Origin: Pediococcus argentinicus | Lineage (GTDB): Bacteria; Bacillota; Bacilli; Lactobacillales; Lactobacillaceae | Assembly (NCBI RefSeq): GCF_001437605.1 | Contig: NZ_JQCQ01000007.1 | Coordinates: 1-63,278 of the forward strand | Direction: 5' to 3' | Length of the DNA stretch: 63,278 nt | In this document: positions 1 through 8,635 of the stretch, piece after piece | How positions within the stretch are numbered: the first letter of the stretch is position 1 | How the letters are laid out: each line of letters begins with the position of its first letter | The notes under the pieces: generated by a model | Database searches by the model: none | What the model saw: only the letters and a program-made list of their open reading frames with translations | What the model was told of the DNA's origin: nothing | Program-made: the position numbers and the translations under genes

Positions 1-115
1 TGGACATTATCATTTATGTTCGACATTCCTTTTTGATTCTCTCAAATTTTATTGATTATTCGTGTGTATTTATATTAAAATAGGGAGGATTGACTTAGCG
101 AAAGTAGGGAAAAAT
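1..115. other. Upstream stretch without a gene
   Basis: No coding sequence is supported here. The segment holds the 5' leader of the flippase-like gene. Two purine-rich tracts are seen, around 81-88 and 104-110; the second lies five bases before the ATG at 116 and is the likely ribosome binding site. Confidence 0.5.
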
Positions 116-1804
116 ATGGCAGAACAGCCAAAAGAATCAACTGAAGAAGAGGAACTAGATTATATTGGTTCACAACCGTTACGGGCGGGGAAGAAAACGA
201 CTTCATCTCAGTCACAAATGTTAGAAGGATCAATTTGGATGACCGCTGGTAGTATCTTTTCTAGAATTCTCGGAGCGGTTTATATTATTCCATGGGTAAT
301 CTGGTTTGGTATCTATAGTAACCAAGCTAATGCCCTGTATACTAAAGGATATAATATTTATAGTTTCTTTCTGATTGCTGCAATTGCTGGAATTCCATCT
401 GCAATTGCAAAGCAGGTTTCACATTACAATGCGATGAACGAATTCGCATTAGGACAAAGACTCTATAAACGAGGATTGTTACTATCCATTGTAACTGGAA
501 TTGTGTGTGCTGCTATTTTATTCTTTGGCGCACCATTATTAAATGATGGAGATCCAAATGTGACCGTGGTCTTACATGCTTTGGCATGGGCGGTTCTAAT
601 TATCCCAACGATGAGTTTGACACGTGGATTCTTCCAAGGTTATCAAGAAATGGGACCCTCTGCAGTTTCTCAATTTGTTGAACAATTAGCTCGTGTAGGC
701 TATATGTTGGTATCAGCATATCTTATTATGGGTGTTCACAAGGGTGATTGGGTCTTTGCAGTTTCTCAATCAACCTTTGCCGCTTTTATTGGAGCATTAG
801 GTGGGTTCCTAGTTTTAGGTTGGTATTTCCTAAAATATCGCAAGCGTTTGGGTACTTTAGCTAAACAAAGTAAAAACGATTTAGTTGTTTCAACTGGATC
901 ATTATATAAGGAAATTATTGCTCAGGCTGTACCGTTCATCATTATTGGTTCAGCAATTACAATTTTCCAATTAATTGATCAATATACGTTCTTTAGAATT
1001 ATGAATTTTGTTGGTAATTATTCAAGTGAAGTTTTAAACACGATGTATGCGATGTTCTCGTTCAATGCTAACAAATTGATTATGATTGTTATTTCGTTAG
1101 CTTCAGCCATGGCGGTTACTTCGGTTCCGTTATTATCAGAAGCTAAAACTCGTGGTGATTGCGAAGGTATCAGTAAACAAGTAACGGATGCAATTTTGTT
1201 ATTCTCATTCGTTATGATTCCTTCTGCACTAGGGATGGCCGCTGTGGCACAACCTGCATATACATTGTTCTATCACTTGAGTGCGGTTGGAACATCCATC
1301 CTAGAGTTTAGTTCATACATGGCTATTATTTTAGGATTATTCACGGTTATTTCCGCCATCATGCAAGGTATCGGAGAAAATGTTTTAGCAGTTAAATATT
1401 TTGCTTACGGAACAATTGTCAAGTTTATTATTCAGATTCCGGCTGTTATGTTATTTTCAGCTATTGGTTCATTAATTTCAACTGGTGTCGGATTTGCCTT
1501 TGTAAACTGGTTGATTTTACGACATATCAACCGTGAATACGGAATTAATTATTTTAAGATTAATCAGAATTTGAGCAAGATTTTACTTTACTCAATTGGT
1601 ACATTTATCATTGCTTGGTTAGCAACAAAGGGATTATATATGGTCATGGATCCTAATAGTAAAGTTCAAGCTTTAGTTGTAGTTGTTATTGCAGCTATGT
1701 TAGGTGGATTCTTCTATTTGTATTGTTCATTGAAGAGTCGTGTAGCCGATCAAATGCTAGGTGGTCGAGTGGCACGCATTCGCAGCTTATTGCACATTAG
1801 ATAG
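116..1804 (+). CDS. MurJ/YtgP-like lipid flippase (polysaccharide biosynthesis family)
   Basis: A polytopic membrane protein of about 562 residues with roughly 14 hydrophobic helices after a charged, cytoplasmic N-terminus rich in Glu, Lys and Ser. The composition and the segment with PSAIAKQVSHYNA followed by SLTRGFFQGYQ are typical of the MATE/MOP-superfamily flippases of Firmicutes (B. subtilis YtgP/MurJ), which move lipid-linked peptidoglycan or polysaccharide precursors across the membrane. An in-frame start exists 54 bases upstream, but the ATG at 116 has the better-placed Shine-Dalgarno and removes an unconvincing hydrophilic extension. The next gene, rsuA, starts 8 bases after the stop, so the two are probably cotranscribed, a pairing common in lactobacilli. 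Family is clear; the exact lipid substrate is inferred. Confidence 0.85.
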   Translation: MAEQPKESTEEEELDYIGSQPLRAGKKTTSSQSQMLEGSIWMTAGSIFSRILGAVYIIPWVIWFGIYSNQANALYTKGYNIYSFFLIAAIAGIPSAIAKQVSHYNAMNEFALGQRLYKRGLLLSIVTGIVCAAILFFGAPLLNDGDPNVTVVLHALAWAVLIIPTMSLTRGFFQGYQEMGPSAVSQFVEQLARVGYMLVSAYLIMGVHKGDWVFAVSQSTFAAFIGALGGFLVLGWYFLKYRKRLGTLAKQSKNDLVVSTGSLYKEIIAQAVPFIIIGSAITIFQLIDQYTFFRIMNFVGNYSSEVLNTMYAMFSFNANKLIMIVISLASAMAVTSVPLLSEAKTRGDCEGISKQVTDAILLFSFVMIPSALGMAAVAQPAYTLFYHLSAVGTSILEFSSYMAIILGLFTVISAIMQGIGENVLAVKYFAYGTIVKFIIQIPAVMLFSAIGSLISTGVGFAFVNWLILRHINREYGINYFKINQNLSKILLYSIGTFIIAWLATKGLYMVMDPNSKVQALVVVVIAAMLGGFFYLYCSLKSRVADQMLGGRVARIRSLLHIR

Positions 1805-1812
1805 GAGAAATT

Positions 1813-2532
1813 ATGCGAGTAGACAAATTTTTACATGATATGAACTTAGGAACTCGTACTCAGATTCGTAAACTAGTTCGTGATGGTTATGTAGCAGTTA
1901 ATGGTGAACTAGTTAAAACTGGTCGAGTAAAAGTAGTTCCAGAAGTAGATTTAGTTACGGTTAAAAATGAAGAAGTTAAGTACCAAGAGTTCTTCTATTA
2001 TGTTTTAAATAAACCGATTGGCGTTTTAACTGCTACTGAAGATCGTAAGCAAAAAACGGTCATGGATTTATTTAATAAAGTGGATTATCGCTCCGATTTA
2101 TTTCCGGTTGGTCGTTTAGACAAAGATACAGAAGGATTATTGCTGATAACTAATAATGGCAATATGGCACATCGCTTGTTATCCCCAGAACACCATGTGA
2201 CGAAGGTTTATCACGCAGTAGTGACTGGTAATATGGATGAAAGTGTTATTCAGGAATTTAAAGATGGGGTCACCTTGAAGGACGGCACTAAACTAAAAGC
2301 TGCTGAATTAGAAATCTTGTCATATTCTGAATTAGAAAATCAAACAACAGTTCAAATTAAGATTACTGAAGGTAAGTATCACCAGGTGCGGCGGATGTTC
2401 GGTGCAACTGGTGAACGAGTAGTTGGATTACGGCGAGTCGCTTTTGGACCACTGACTTTGGACTCCGGAGTAATCCCTGGAAATTATCGCGCGTTAACTG
2501 ATGAAGAATTGGAAGCACTTGGGGAAGAATAA
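1813..2532 (+). CDS. rsuA: 16S rRNA pseudouridine synthase (RsuA family)
   Basis: A 239-residue RsuA/RluB-family pseudouridine synthase. The N-terminal S4 RNA-binding domain (about residues 1-60, MRVDKFLHDMNLGTRTQIRK) is followed by the catalytic domain with the family motif GRLDKDTEGLL, whose Asp is the nucleophile, and by KYHQVRRMF near residue 190. RsuA makes pseudouridine 516 in 16S rRNA; the paralogues RluB/RluE are similar, so the target base is inferred. The start has the Shine-Dalgarno AGGAGAA. It ends in a strong hairpin terminator. Confidence 0.88.
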   Translation: MRVDKFLHDMNLGTRTQIRKLVRDGYVAVNGELVKTGRVKVVPEVDLVTVKNEEVKYQEFFYYVLNKPIGVLTATEDRKQKTVMDLFNKVDYRSDLFPVGRLDKDTEGLLLITNNGNMAHRLLSPEHHVTKVYHAVVTGNMDESVIQEFKDGVTLKDGTKLKAAELEILSYSELENQTTVQIKITEGKYHQVRRMFGATGERVVGLRRVAFGPLTLDSGVIPGNYRALTDEELEALGEE

Positions 2533-2533
2533 T

Positions 2534-2571
2534 AAAATGACCAGCTCATGGAAGAGTTGGTCATTTTTTTT
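2534..2571. terminator. Bidirectional terminator between rsuA and nnrD
   Basis: AAAATGACCAGCTC pairs with GAGTTGGTCATTTT around a short loop, followed by a run of T. The two genes converge, and the A-run on the left lets the hairpin serve the minus-strand gene as well. Confidence 0.85.
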
Positions 2572-3394
2572 ACGGCATCAATTTTTTTAAAGTTTTGGGT
2601 AATGCATGACTAAGGCGATGAGGGATTACGACTGCATCAGTTTGATAAATTAGATCTGCAGTGTAACTGTGTAAAAATGTTCCTGCTATTAAAGCATTTG
2701 ATAGATTAGGAATCTGACAAATCATAGTTGATAAGATGCCGGTGAGGGTATCGCCCATGCCACCAGTTGCCATTCCGGGATTTCCTGCTTTAATTTGGTA
2801 TATTTTTTGATTGCTATAAATTTCAGTTTCAGGATGTTTGAGAACAACATGGAGATTCAATTTATCGGCTAATTTTTGATTTGTTGATGGTTGTTGCTCG
2901 GCAATCTTAATTTCTGATAATCGTTGCCATTCCATTTGATGAGGAGTGACAATGGTTGGCTGATGTTCAAATTTGAATGATTTGGTAGCCAATAGGTCAA
3001 TGGCGGAACCATCAATGATCAGTGGGGTACTAGCTGGAATATTATCTAATGTGAATTGAAATATAGAGCTGGCAGTTTCGTCGGTGCCTAAACCAGGGCC
3101 AATTACAACTACGCTGGTATTACTGATCAATGCTAATAACATATCATGGTTTTGATAATCAATTACCATTGCTTCAGGTAATGAAGCACGGACAGCACTA
3201 ATATTGATTGGATCCGTGGCTAGGGTTACTAAACCTGCACCAGAATAAACAGCAGCAGTGGCAGAAAGAATTCCTGCACCACCAAACTGCTTGTTGCCAG
3301 CAATAATTAACACTCGTCCAAAAGTACCTTTATGACTATTAAGTGGACGCTTGGGCCAAATATCTTTTAAATAATTTTTTGTGATTTCAATCAT
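2570..3394 (-). CDS. nnrD: ADP/ATP-dependent NAD(P)H-hydrate dehydratase
   Basis: A 274-residue member of the YjeF C-terminal (ribokinase-like) family, which repairs hydrated NAD(P)H by dehydration at the expense of ADP or ATP. Visible motifs are GTFGRVLIIAGNKQFGGAG near the N-terminus, VVIGPGLGTDE in the middle and NPGMATGGMGDTLTGIL near residue 210, which carries the conserved GMGD with the catalytic Asp. The epimerase half (YjeF N-domain) is absent, as usual for stand-alone bacterial versions. The ATG at 3394 is chosen because a GGAG lies nine bases upstream; in-frame TTG (3409) and ATG (3403) starts are overlapped by that site. Confidence 0.87.
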   Translation of the reverse strand: MIEITKNYLKDIWPKRPLNSHKGTFGRVLIIAGNKQFGGAGILSATAAVYSGAGLVTLATDPINISAVRASLPEAMVIDYQNHDMLLALISNTSVVVIGPGLGTDETASSIFQFTLDNIPASTPLIIDGSAIDLLATKSFKFEHQPTIVTPHQMEWQRLSEIKIAEQQPSTNQKLADKLNLHVVLKHPETEIYSNQKIYQIKAGNPGMATGGMGDTLTGILSTMICQIPNLSNALIAGTFLHSYTADLIYQTDAVVIPHRLSHALPKTLKKLMP

Positions 3395-3463
3395 ATAAAT
3401 CATCTCCAACTGAATTTATTATAGCAGATAAGCGTGAAATTTTAGTTCTATGTAACCGCTTGC

Positions 3464-3469
3464 TATAAT
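3464..3469 (+). promoter_or_regulatory. Extended -10 promoter of the universal stress gene
   Basis: A perfect TATAAT preceded by TG one base upstream (TGCTATAAT). The -35 region 17 bases before (TTTAGT) is weak, as usual for extended -10 promoters. It lies 23 bases before the ATG, so the transcript leader is short. Confidence 0.6.
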
Positions 3470-3491
3470 GAACATGAAAGAGGTGGATATT

Positions 3492-3971
3492 ATGATTAGT
3501 TATCAAAATGTTTTGTTTGGTTACGATGGTTCTCCACAATCGATGATTGCGTTTGATCGAGCTCAACAAATTGCGAAACGAAATAATACAAAGTTAATTA
3601 TTGCAATGGTAGTTAAACCTCAATATGTAAATACTGAAAGTGTAGCGTTAGGTTTCGGTGTTATTCAGGCTGATGGTGACAACAAAAAGGCACTAGAACA
3701 AAAGGCTAAAGAACTAAGTCGTTTAAAACAAGTTGCTGAAAGTGAGGGTGGTGTAAAGGAAGTTGAAACCCGTTTAGTAATTGGTAACCCACGTGATGAA
3801 CTGACTTATAATTTACCAAAAGAAGAACACGTCGGATTAATTATCATTGGTTCTACTGGTCTCGGTCGGGTTGCGCAAGTCTTGATTGGGTCCACAGCTA
3901 GTTACATTGTAGAACACGCAAATGTAGATGTTATTGTGATTAAGGAACAAAAAAGCGAACTAGACGTTTAG
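3492..3971 (+). CDS. Universal stress protein (UspA family)
   Basis: A 159-residue cytoplasmic UspA-family protein. It begins YQNVLFGYDGSPQS, the usual first strand with the ATP-contacting Asp, and ends with the ATP-binding loop GSTGLGR followed nine residues on by GSTASYIVEHANVDVIVIK. The intact G-x2-G-x9-G(S/T) pattern puts it in the ATP-binding subclass. The physiological role is not readable from sequence; members respond to growth arrest and stress. The ATG at 3492 has AGAGGTGG just upstream; the in-frame ATG at 3468 lies inside the -10 element and is rejected. It stands alone with its own promoter. Confidence 0.9.
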   Translation: MISYQNVLFGYDGSPQSMIAFDRAQQIAKRNNTKLIIAMVVKPQYVNTESVALGFGVIQADGDNKKALEQKAKELSRLKQVAESEGGVKEVETRLVIGNPRDELTYNLPKEEHVGLIIIGSTGLGRVAQVLIGSTASYIVEHANVDVIVIKEQKSELDV

Positions 3972-3983
3972 GTCTAATTCGCT
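3949..3983 (-). terminator. Terminator of the minus-strand kinase gene, overlapping the usp 3' end
   Basis: AGCGAACTAGAC and GTCTAATTCGCT form a 12-bp stem. Read on the minus strand it is followed by six T. The hairpin is built from the last codons of the convergent usp gene, so coding and terminator functions overlap. Confidence 0.7.
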
Positions 3984-3989
3984 CAGTAA

Positions 3990-4655
3990 TTACATTGCTT
4001 CAGTAATATCAGAAGGCTCGTTGATACGAGTCTTTTTTAATTCGTTATCAATTTGGTGCAAAATGATATTAACGTTTTCTTCTTTAGTTAGATCGTATTT
4101 TTGTAAATCAATCTTCATCTTTGGACCAGCATCGTATTCTTCATACCAGTCTTTGTAGGCTGTCCACATTTTGTAGTAGTATGATTCCAATTCAGGATTG
4201 TCTTCGAATTGTTCGTAATCACGACCACGTTTCTTGATCCGGTAAAGAATTGTATCGAAGTCAGTTTCAGCGTAAACCATCAAGTCAGGAGCCTTCTTAG
4301 GAAGGTTTTTTAATTCGCTCATCATGTTATCTAAGAGATTCATGTAAACTTCAAATTCTGTATCAGTAATATTGCCTTCTTTGTTGTTTTCACGAGTGAA
4401 GAGGGCATCTTCATAAATGGAACGGTCTAGCACGTTGTTATCATCAGCTAGGGCATTTTTGATCATTTTAAAACGTTTGTTTAAGAAGTAAATTTGTAGT
4501 AAAAATCCATAACTCTTTTGGTCTGAATAATATAGTGGTAAAACTGGGTTATCTCCAACTGGTTCAAAAAAAGCTTTTGAACCATAAAAATCTGCAATTT
4601 TTCCCGTAAGCGTCGTTTTTCCAACACCAATCATTCCTGCTGTAATAATCACCAT
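3990..4655 (-). CDS. Deoxynucleoside kinase (deoxyadenosine/deoxyguanosine type)
   Basis: A 221-residue dNK-family kinase that phosphorylates deoxyribonucleosides for salvage. The P-loop is GMIGVGKTT at residues 7-15; DRSIYEDALF is the catalytic/base-recognition DRS motif, and IKKRGRDYEQ is the lid arginine region. In lactobacilli such enzymes often come as a dAK/dGK pair encoded in tandem; here there is only one gene, so it may be a homodimer or its partner lies elsewhere. Substrate preference is inferred from family. The start has a good AGAGGGG Shine-Dalgarno. Confidence 0.85.
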   Translation of the reverse strand: MVIITAGMIGVGKTTLTGKIADFYGSKAFFEPVGDNPVLPLYYSDQKSYGFLLQIYFLNKRFKMIKNALADDNNVLDRSIYEDALFTRENNKEGNITDTEFEVYMNLLDNMMSELKNLPKKAPDLMVYAETDFDTILYRIKKRGRDYEQFEDNPELESYYYKMWTAYKDWYEEYDAGPKMKIDLQKYDLTKEENVNIILHQIDNELKKTRINEPSDITEAM

Positions 4656-4689
4656 GTAAGGCCCCTCTTTAATTTTTTTGTCGAAATCT

Positions 4690-4695
4690 AGTATA
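4690..4695 (-). promoter_or_regulatory. Extended -10 promoter of the deoxynucleoside kinase gene
   Basis: On the minus strand TGCTATACT (extended -10) lies about 35 bases before the start codon. TGTTGT sits 17 bases upstream of it as a partial -35. The 4656-4895 interval is divergent; the plus-strand HAD gene may use a weaker TATAAC around 4866. Confidence 0.5.
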
Positions 4696-4895
4696 GCACG
4701 ATTTTTTTTGATACAACATATTGTATTTCAAATTGGGATGTGCTTAATTTCAAAATCACAAAGTGAAACGTTGATTCTATCATTATTTATCAGCATTTTG
4801 TTTTTTATCAATAAAGTGTTTCTTTTGAAATGAAAGCATTGAAAAGGCTTGCAAAGTTCGATAGGCTATAACTATTAAGAGAAGTGAGGGTTATT

Positions 4896-5714
4896 ATGAT
4901 TAAATTAATAGTTAGTGATTTAGATGAAACTTTATTGGGTGCGGACGGTAGCATCTCAGAAACCAATAAAATTGCGATTCGAAAGGCCCGTGAAGCAGGA
5001 GTTAAATTTGTTCCAAATACAGGTCGTGGATTTGCTTCAGTTCAACCATTATTAAAAAAATTAGATTTATATGACTTACCAGATCAATATGTAATTTCAT
5101 TTAATGGGGGAGCCATTGTAGAAAATAAAAATCAAAAAGTTTTAGCTACCAACGGTCTAACATTTGAACAAGCCTCTCAAATTTTTGATATTACACGACA
5201 GTATAAAGATTACGACACTCATATTTACACTTTAAATGATGTATATATTTACAATGTTCAACAAGAAGATGCAGAGTATTTAAAGACTCGTGGTGTTGAT
5301 CTGAAATACACGGATGATGAGAATTTAAATCGTTTTAAAAATGATTCAATTATGAAGTTGTTAACGATGCATCCAGATATGGAGAAACGCCGTGAAATGA
5401 AAGATATTATCCTATCAAAGGTCGACTTTGATTTGAACGTGACATTCTCATCTGATATGTACACTGAATTTAACCATGCCGGTACTGACAAAGGCTCAGC
5501 TACATTAGAGTTAGCTAAGCGACTTGGTATTAAAAAAGATGAAATTATGGCATTGGGTGATAACAGTAATGATTTACCAATGCTGAAGAGTGTTGGGATG
5601 CCGGTTGCAGTTTCAAATGCATCTAAAGAGGCTAAAGAAGCTGCTAAATATGTGACTGATGCCGATTATGTTTCTGGAGTTGCTGAGGCAATCAACCGCT
5701 TTGTGTTAAACTAG
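4896..5714 (+). CDS. Cof-type HAD-IIB phosphatase
   Basis: A 272-residue haloacid-dehalogenase superfamily phosphatase. Motif I is SDLDETLL with both catalytic aspartates; motif II is PNTGRGF; the C2B cap lies in the middle; motif IV is ALGDNSNDLPML with the Mg-binding aspartates. Such Cof/YidA-like enzymes hydrolyse sugar phosphates, FMN, PLP and similar metabolites; the substrate cannot be told here. The ATG at 4896 is chosen because the upstream GTG at 4884 lies inside the Shine-Dalgarno (AAGTGAGGG). Confidence 0.85.
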   Translation: MIKLIVSDLDETLLGADGSISETNKIAIRKAREAGVKFVPNTGRGFASVQPLLKKLDLYDLPDQYVISFNGGAIVENKNQKVLATNGLTFEQASQIFDITRQYKDYDTHIYTLNDVYIYNVQQEDAEYLKTRGVDLKYTDDENLNRFKNDSIMKLLTMHPDMEKRREMKDIILSKVDFDLNVTFSSDMYTEFNHAGTDKGSATLELAKRLGIKKDEIMALGDNSNDLPMLKSVGMPVAVSNASKEAKEAAKYVTDADYVSGVAEAINRFVLN

Positions 5715-5744
5715 GAATAATCTAAGAAACTAGGGGAGACACTA

Positions 5745-5948
5745 TTGAAAGCCTTGCGGATTATTATTCCATTAATTATTGCAGCACTATTAGTATTTTT
5801 AACTGAATTTGAACATCTTACAGGTGTACCATTGATTCTTGCTTGGGTAGTGGGATTCCTTTTAGCAATGGGGTTAACTGCTTATATCGAAGTCAAAATT
5901 AGAATGCAGGTGATGCATGATGAAGATGTCAAGAACGATGAAAAATAG
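5745..5948 (+). CDS. Small two-helix membrane protein
   Basis: A 67-residue protein starting with TTG behind TAGGGGAG. It has two hydrophobic helices (about residues 5-20 and 28-48) and a charged tail DEDVKNDEK. I do not recognise a family. Its end overlaps the start of the S53 protease by about 30 bases in another frame, and it follows the HAD gene by 30 bases, so the three are probably cotranscribed. Confidence 0.6.
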   Translation: MKALRIIIPLIIAALLVFLTEFEHLTGVPLILAWVVGFLLAMGLTAYIEVKIRMQVMHDEDVKNDEK

Positions 5949-7857
5949 GCTTAAATTCCTTAGTGTTACTTTTTTGATGGGCGGATTATTAGGTGGATAC
6001 ACAATAACTACTAGCTCGACCATCATGGCTAAAACTAAGACTGTTAAAATCAAAAAGAAAGCCAAACCGGTTAAGAAAAAGACGGTTGCTGGTAGTAAAA
6101 ATATGGCAATCGATTTCGTGATGAAACCACGTAATCAATCGCAATTGAGAAAAGATATTTATGCGACTGTAACGCCGGGTAATAAAAAATATCGTAAGTA
6201 TCTTTTACCATCATCATTTGGCAAAAAATATGGAGCAAGTAAGAAGACTCTCAAGTCAGTTACGAGTTTCTTGAAAAAGAATCATTTAAAAGTTAGCACC
6301 TATAAAGGAAATGTAATTTTACGAGTTTCGGGTAAGACGCGGGACTTTAATAAAGCACTTAAAATTCAAATGGTGTATGCCAAGGCTGGTTCCGATACCT
6401 TTACTACCAGTAGTAAAACACCAACCTTACCTAAGAATTTAAAATCAGTTGTTTTAGATATTGTCGGACTTTCGTCAGCGCCACTAACTGAAAGTACGAA
6501 ACAAACCAAGCAACCCAAGCAACCCAAGCAACCCATCACACCGAAGCCTTCAGCGCCAGTAGTTCAGTCTAAGCCTGTGGATTACTCCCACCATAAATTT
6601 GTAGATACTTACAATGTTGGTGATTTATATAAGAGTGGTCATAAAGGTCAGAAACAGACGATTGGAATTATTACATTTTCCAAGTTTAATCAGCAAGATA
6701 TTTTAGATTTTTGGAAACTTAAAACTGAAAAAGTACCAGCTAGTGCTAGTCGATTATCTGTGAAAAAGATTGAGAATGGCGGTAACTGGGATGGCTACAG
6801 CGAAACTACGATGGATATCGAGGCAGCAGGTGCGATTGCTCCGTCAGCTAAATTGAAAGTCTATCAAACTGATAATACTGATTTAGGTCAACTAAATGCC
6901 TATGCGCAGGCTGTTAGTGATAATCAAACGGCTCAGTTGTCTAATAGCTGGGGCAAGAGTGAATCACAAACGACCTTTGAAGAAAAAAATCATTTGAGTA
7001 GTGCTCATTATGTTCAAGCGATGGATTTGGTTGCAGAACAAGCTGCCATTCAGGGAATTAGTAATTTCAGTGCAGCTGGTGATAATGGTGCCTACGATGA
7101 TATGTTATTTGGTGGAACTGAGAAGGATGTCGATTTTCCCAGCGGATTAGTTTATATGACGGCCATTGGTGGAACCACATTACCATTGACTGATAATAAT
7201 GGTAATCAGGTTGTTACTAAGCAACGTGCTTGGTCATGGGATTATCAATATCCAATGATGAACGATTATTTTGCTAAGTCACCGAAGAGCCTTACCACTG
7301 AATCATGGATGAATAGTTACATGGTTGGTGGCGGTGGCGGTTTTAGTAAATTATCGTATACACCTGCATATCAGAAGAGCATCAAAGGTGTTAATACGTA
7401 TAAAGGTGTCTCGATGTGGCGTAATAAGAGTAAAGGTGCTAGATTGTTAGCTTATAATGATGCTCTAACTCCGAGTCAAGGCAAAGGCGATAGCCGAAAT
7501 GTACCAGATCTTGCAGTTAATGCAGATCCAATGACCGGTTATAATGCGTTAATGTCTGATCCAAACTCTTATCGTAAGCATCAACAGAGTGGAATTGTGG
7601 GTGGAACAAGTGTTGCGGCACCTCAGGTAGCTGCCATGTCGGCGGTTATGAATTCAGGGATGAAGCATCGAATTGGATTTTGGAATCCACAAATTTATCG
7701 CTTAGCTAAGCATCATGATTCTCCATTTACACCAATGAATGATACAAAAGATAATAACAATTTATTCTATACTGGTCGGCCAGGCACAATTTATAACCAG
7801 GCAACTGGCTTAGGCTATCCTGATTTTACAAAATTATTTAAAGATTTAAACAAGTAG
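5917..7857 (+). CDS. Secreted S53 (sedolisin/kumamolisin-like) serine-carboxyl protease with prodomain
   Basis: A 646-residue preproprotein. A signal peptide (about residues 8-38) and a very Lys-rich linker precede a pro-kumamolisin-type prodomain (about 65-185), a QPKQPKQP spacer and the catalytic domain. The S53 triad is complete: Glu296 and Asp300 in the SETTMDIE motif, Asp389 (oxyanion) in AAGDNGAY and Ser565 in GGTSVAAP. Sedolisins are subtilisin-fold enzymes active at acid pH, activated by prodomain removal, which suits an acid-producing bacterium. No LPxTG or other anchor is seen, so it is probably released. The ATG pair at 5917/5920 overlaps the preceding gene and uses AGGTG just upstream. 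The substrate is unknown. Confidence 0.87.
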   Translation: MMKMSRTMKNRLKFLSVTFLMGGLLGGYTITTSSTIMAKTKTVKIKKKAKPVKKKTVAGSKNMAIDFVMKPRNQSQLRKDIYATVTPGNKKYRKYLLPSSFGKKYGASKKTLKSVTSFLKKNHLKVSTYKGNVILRVSGKTRDFNKALKIQMVYAKAGSDTFTTSSKTPTLPKNLKSVVLDIVGLSSAPLTESTKQTKQPKQPKQPITPKPSAPVVQSKPVDYSHHKFVDTYNVGDLYKSGHKGQKQTIGIITFSKFNQQDILDFWKLKTEKVPASASRLSVKKIENGGNWDGYSETTMDIEAAGAIAPSAKLKVYQTDNTDLGQLNAYAQAVSDNQTAQLSNSWGKSESQTTFEEKNHLSSAHYVQAMDLVAEQAAIQGISNFSAAGDNGAYDDMLFGGTEKDVDFPSGLVYMTAIGGTTLPLTDNNGNQVVTKQRAWSWDYQYPMMNDYFAKSPKSLTTESWMNSYMVGGGGGFSKLSYTPAYQKSIKGVNTYKGVSMWRNKSKGARLLAYNDALTPSQGKGDSRNVPDLAVNADPMTGYNALMSDPNSYRKHQQSGIVGGTSVAAPQVAAMSAVMNSGMKHRIGFWNPQIYRLAKHHDSPFTPMNDTKDNNNLFYTGRPGTIYNQATGLGYPDFTKLFKDLNK

Positions 7858-7869
7858 GAGGAATTATCT

Positions 7870-8148
7870 ATGTTTATGACAACAGAAGGTCTTAGTGTGG
7901 GTCACACAATTAAGGGAGTCGTGGAATCAACAGCGCATCTTATGTTGGCCTCAGAGGATATTGATAAGTTCAGTATGTTCGATTCGTTATTTGAAGAAGC
8001 TAAAAAGAAGTTAGAGCGTAAAGCAAAAGTTTTGGATGGTGATGGCATTATTGGATTGCGTTTTAATACAGAAATTGCTGAGATGCAAGTGGCACCAAAA
8101 TTTTTGGTTGTTCATGCGTATGGTACTGTGGTTAAGATTGATCAATAA
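7870..8148 (+). CDS. YbjQ/UPF0145-like heavy-metal-binding-domain protein
   Basis: A 92-residue cytoplasmic protein. The layout (VGHTIKGVVEST, an amphipathic helix of EEAKKKLERKA, then DGDGIIGLRFNTEIAEM and VVHAYGTVVKI) matches the YbjQ (UPF0145) family, whose members form pentamers and are of uncertain function. It follows the protease by 12 bases, with AGGAGGAATT overlapping the protease stop, so it is cotranscribed. No terminator is seen between the two. Confidence 0.7.
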   Translation: MFMTTEGLSVGHTIKGVVESTAHLMLASEDIDKFSMFDSLFEEAKKKLERKAKVLDGDGIIGLRFNTEIAEMQVAPKFLVVHAYGTVVKIDQ

Positions 8149-8155
8149 TTTAGCT

Positions 8156-8183
8156 TTGCAGACTTGGAGATTTAGTGTAAACT
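8156..8183 (+). promoter_or_regulatory. tRNA-Leu promoter
   Basis: TTGCAG (8156-8161) and TAAACT (8178-8183) with a 16-base spacer, 13 bases before the mature tRNA 5' end. Confidence 0.6.
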
Positions 8184-8196
8184 TATCTCTGTTGTT

Positions 8197-8280
8197 GCCG
8201 CAGTGGCGGAATTGGCAGACGCGCAGCGTTCAGGTCGCTGTATAGGAAACTATGTGCAAGTTCGAATCTTGTCTGCGGCA
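8197..8280 (+). tRNA. tRNA-Leu (anticodon CAG)
   Basis: An 84-nt class II tRNA. The acceptor stem GCCGCAG pairs perfectly with CTGCGGC, the D arm is GCGGAATTGGCAGACGC, the anticodon stem CAGCG/CGCTG encloses TTCAGGT (anticodon CAG), a long variable arm follows, and the T arm is CAAGTTCGAATCTTG. Discriminator A; CCA is not encoded. The class II shape and the anticodon fit leucine. Confidence 0.95.
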
Positions 8281-8300
8281 TAAAAAATATTCACAAACCT

Positions 8301-8344
8301 AAAAAAAGAAGAATCATCCAAATTTTGGACGTTTCTTCTTTTTT
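8301..8344 (+). terminator. Terminator after tRNA-Leu
   Basis: AAAAAAGAAGAA and TTTCTTCTTTTTT form a long A/T-rich stem with an inner pairing of ATCC with GGAC, ending in T residues. Confidence 0.7.
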
Positions 8345-8482
8345 GATTAATTTAGATAAAGGTTCTGATTTTAATGTATATAAGCATTTATAAACTTGTT
8401 ATAGCTTTTCTGGGATATTTTCTTCATGATTTAGTGAATTTGTTGTGTTCAATATTAAAAAAAACTTGCTGTCTGAATTTTT

Positions 8483-8614
8483 TTAATGAATGGTGTAGTA
8501 GCTCTTATGATTAGGAGTCTTGTTAATAAACAAATAAACCAGCTAGGTAACCTTTGATAGCATAAATACTATGGACACAACAGACAGAATATCTAAAATA
8601 AATTTTTTTATCGT
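8483..8614 (-). pseudogene. Remnant of a small membrane-protein gene (start lost, internal stop)
   Basis: Downstream of a leader-like sequence shared with an island gene (8636-8667) and a GGAAGAG Shine-Dalgarno, the frame begins ACG instead of ATG. It reads I-K-K-F-I-L-D-I-L-S-V-V-S-I-V-F-M-L-S, a typical Lys-Lys plus hydrophobic N-terminus, then hits TAG and resumes for 19 codons to TAA. I read this as a decayed gene for a signal-anchored protein. The evidence is positional and compositional only. Confidence 0.35.
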
Positions 8615-8635
8615 AAAACTCTTCCAAATATGTAT

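Noticed and set aside
4849-4872. Strong sigma-A promoter for the HAD gene
   Set aside because: TATAAC is present but TTGCAA lies only about 13 bases upstream, too close for a normal -35/-10 spacing.
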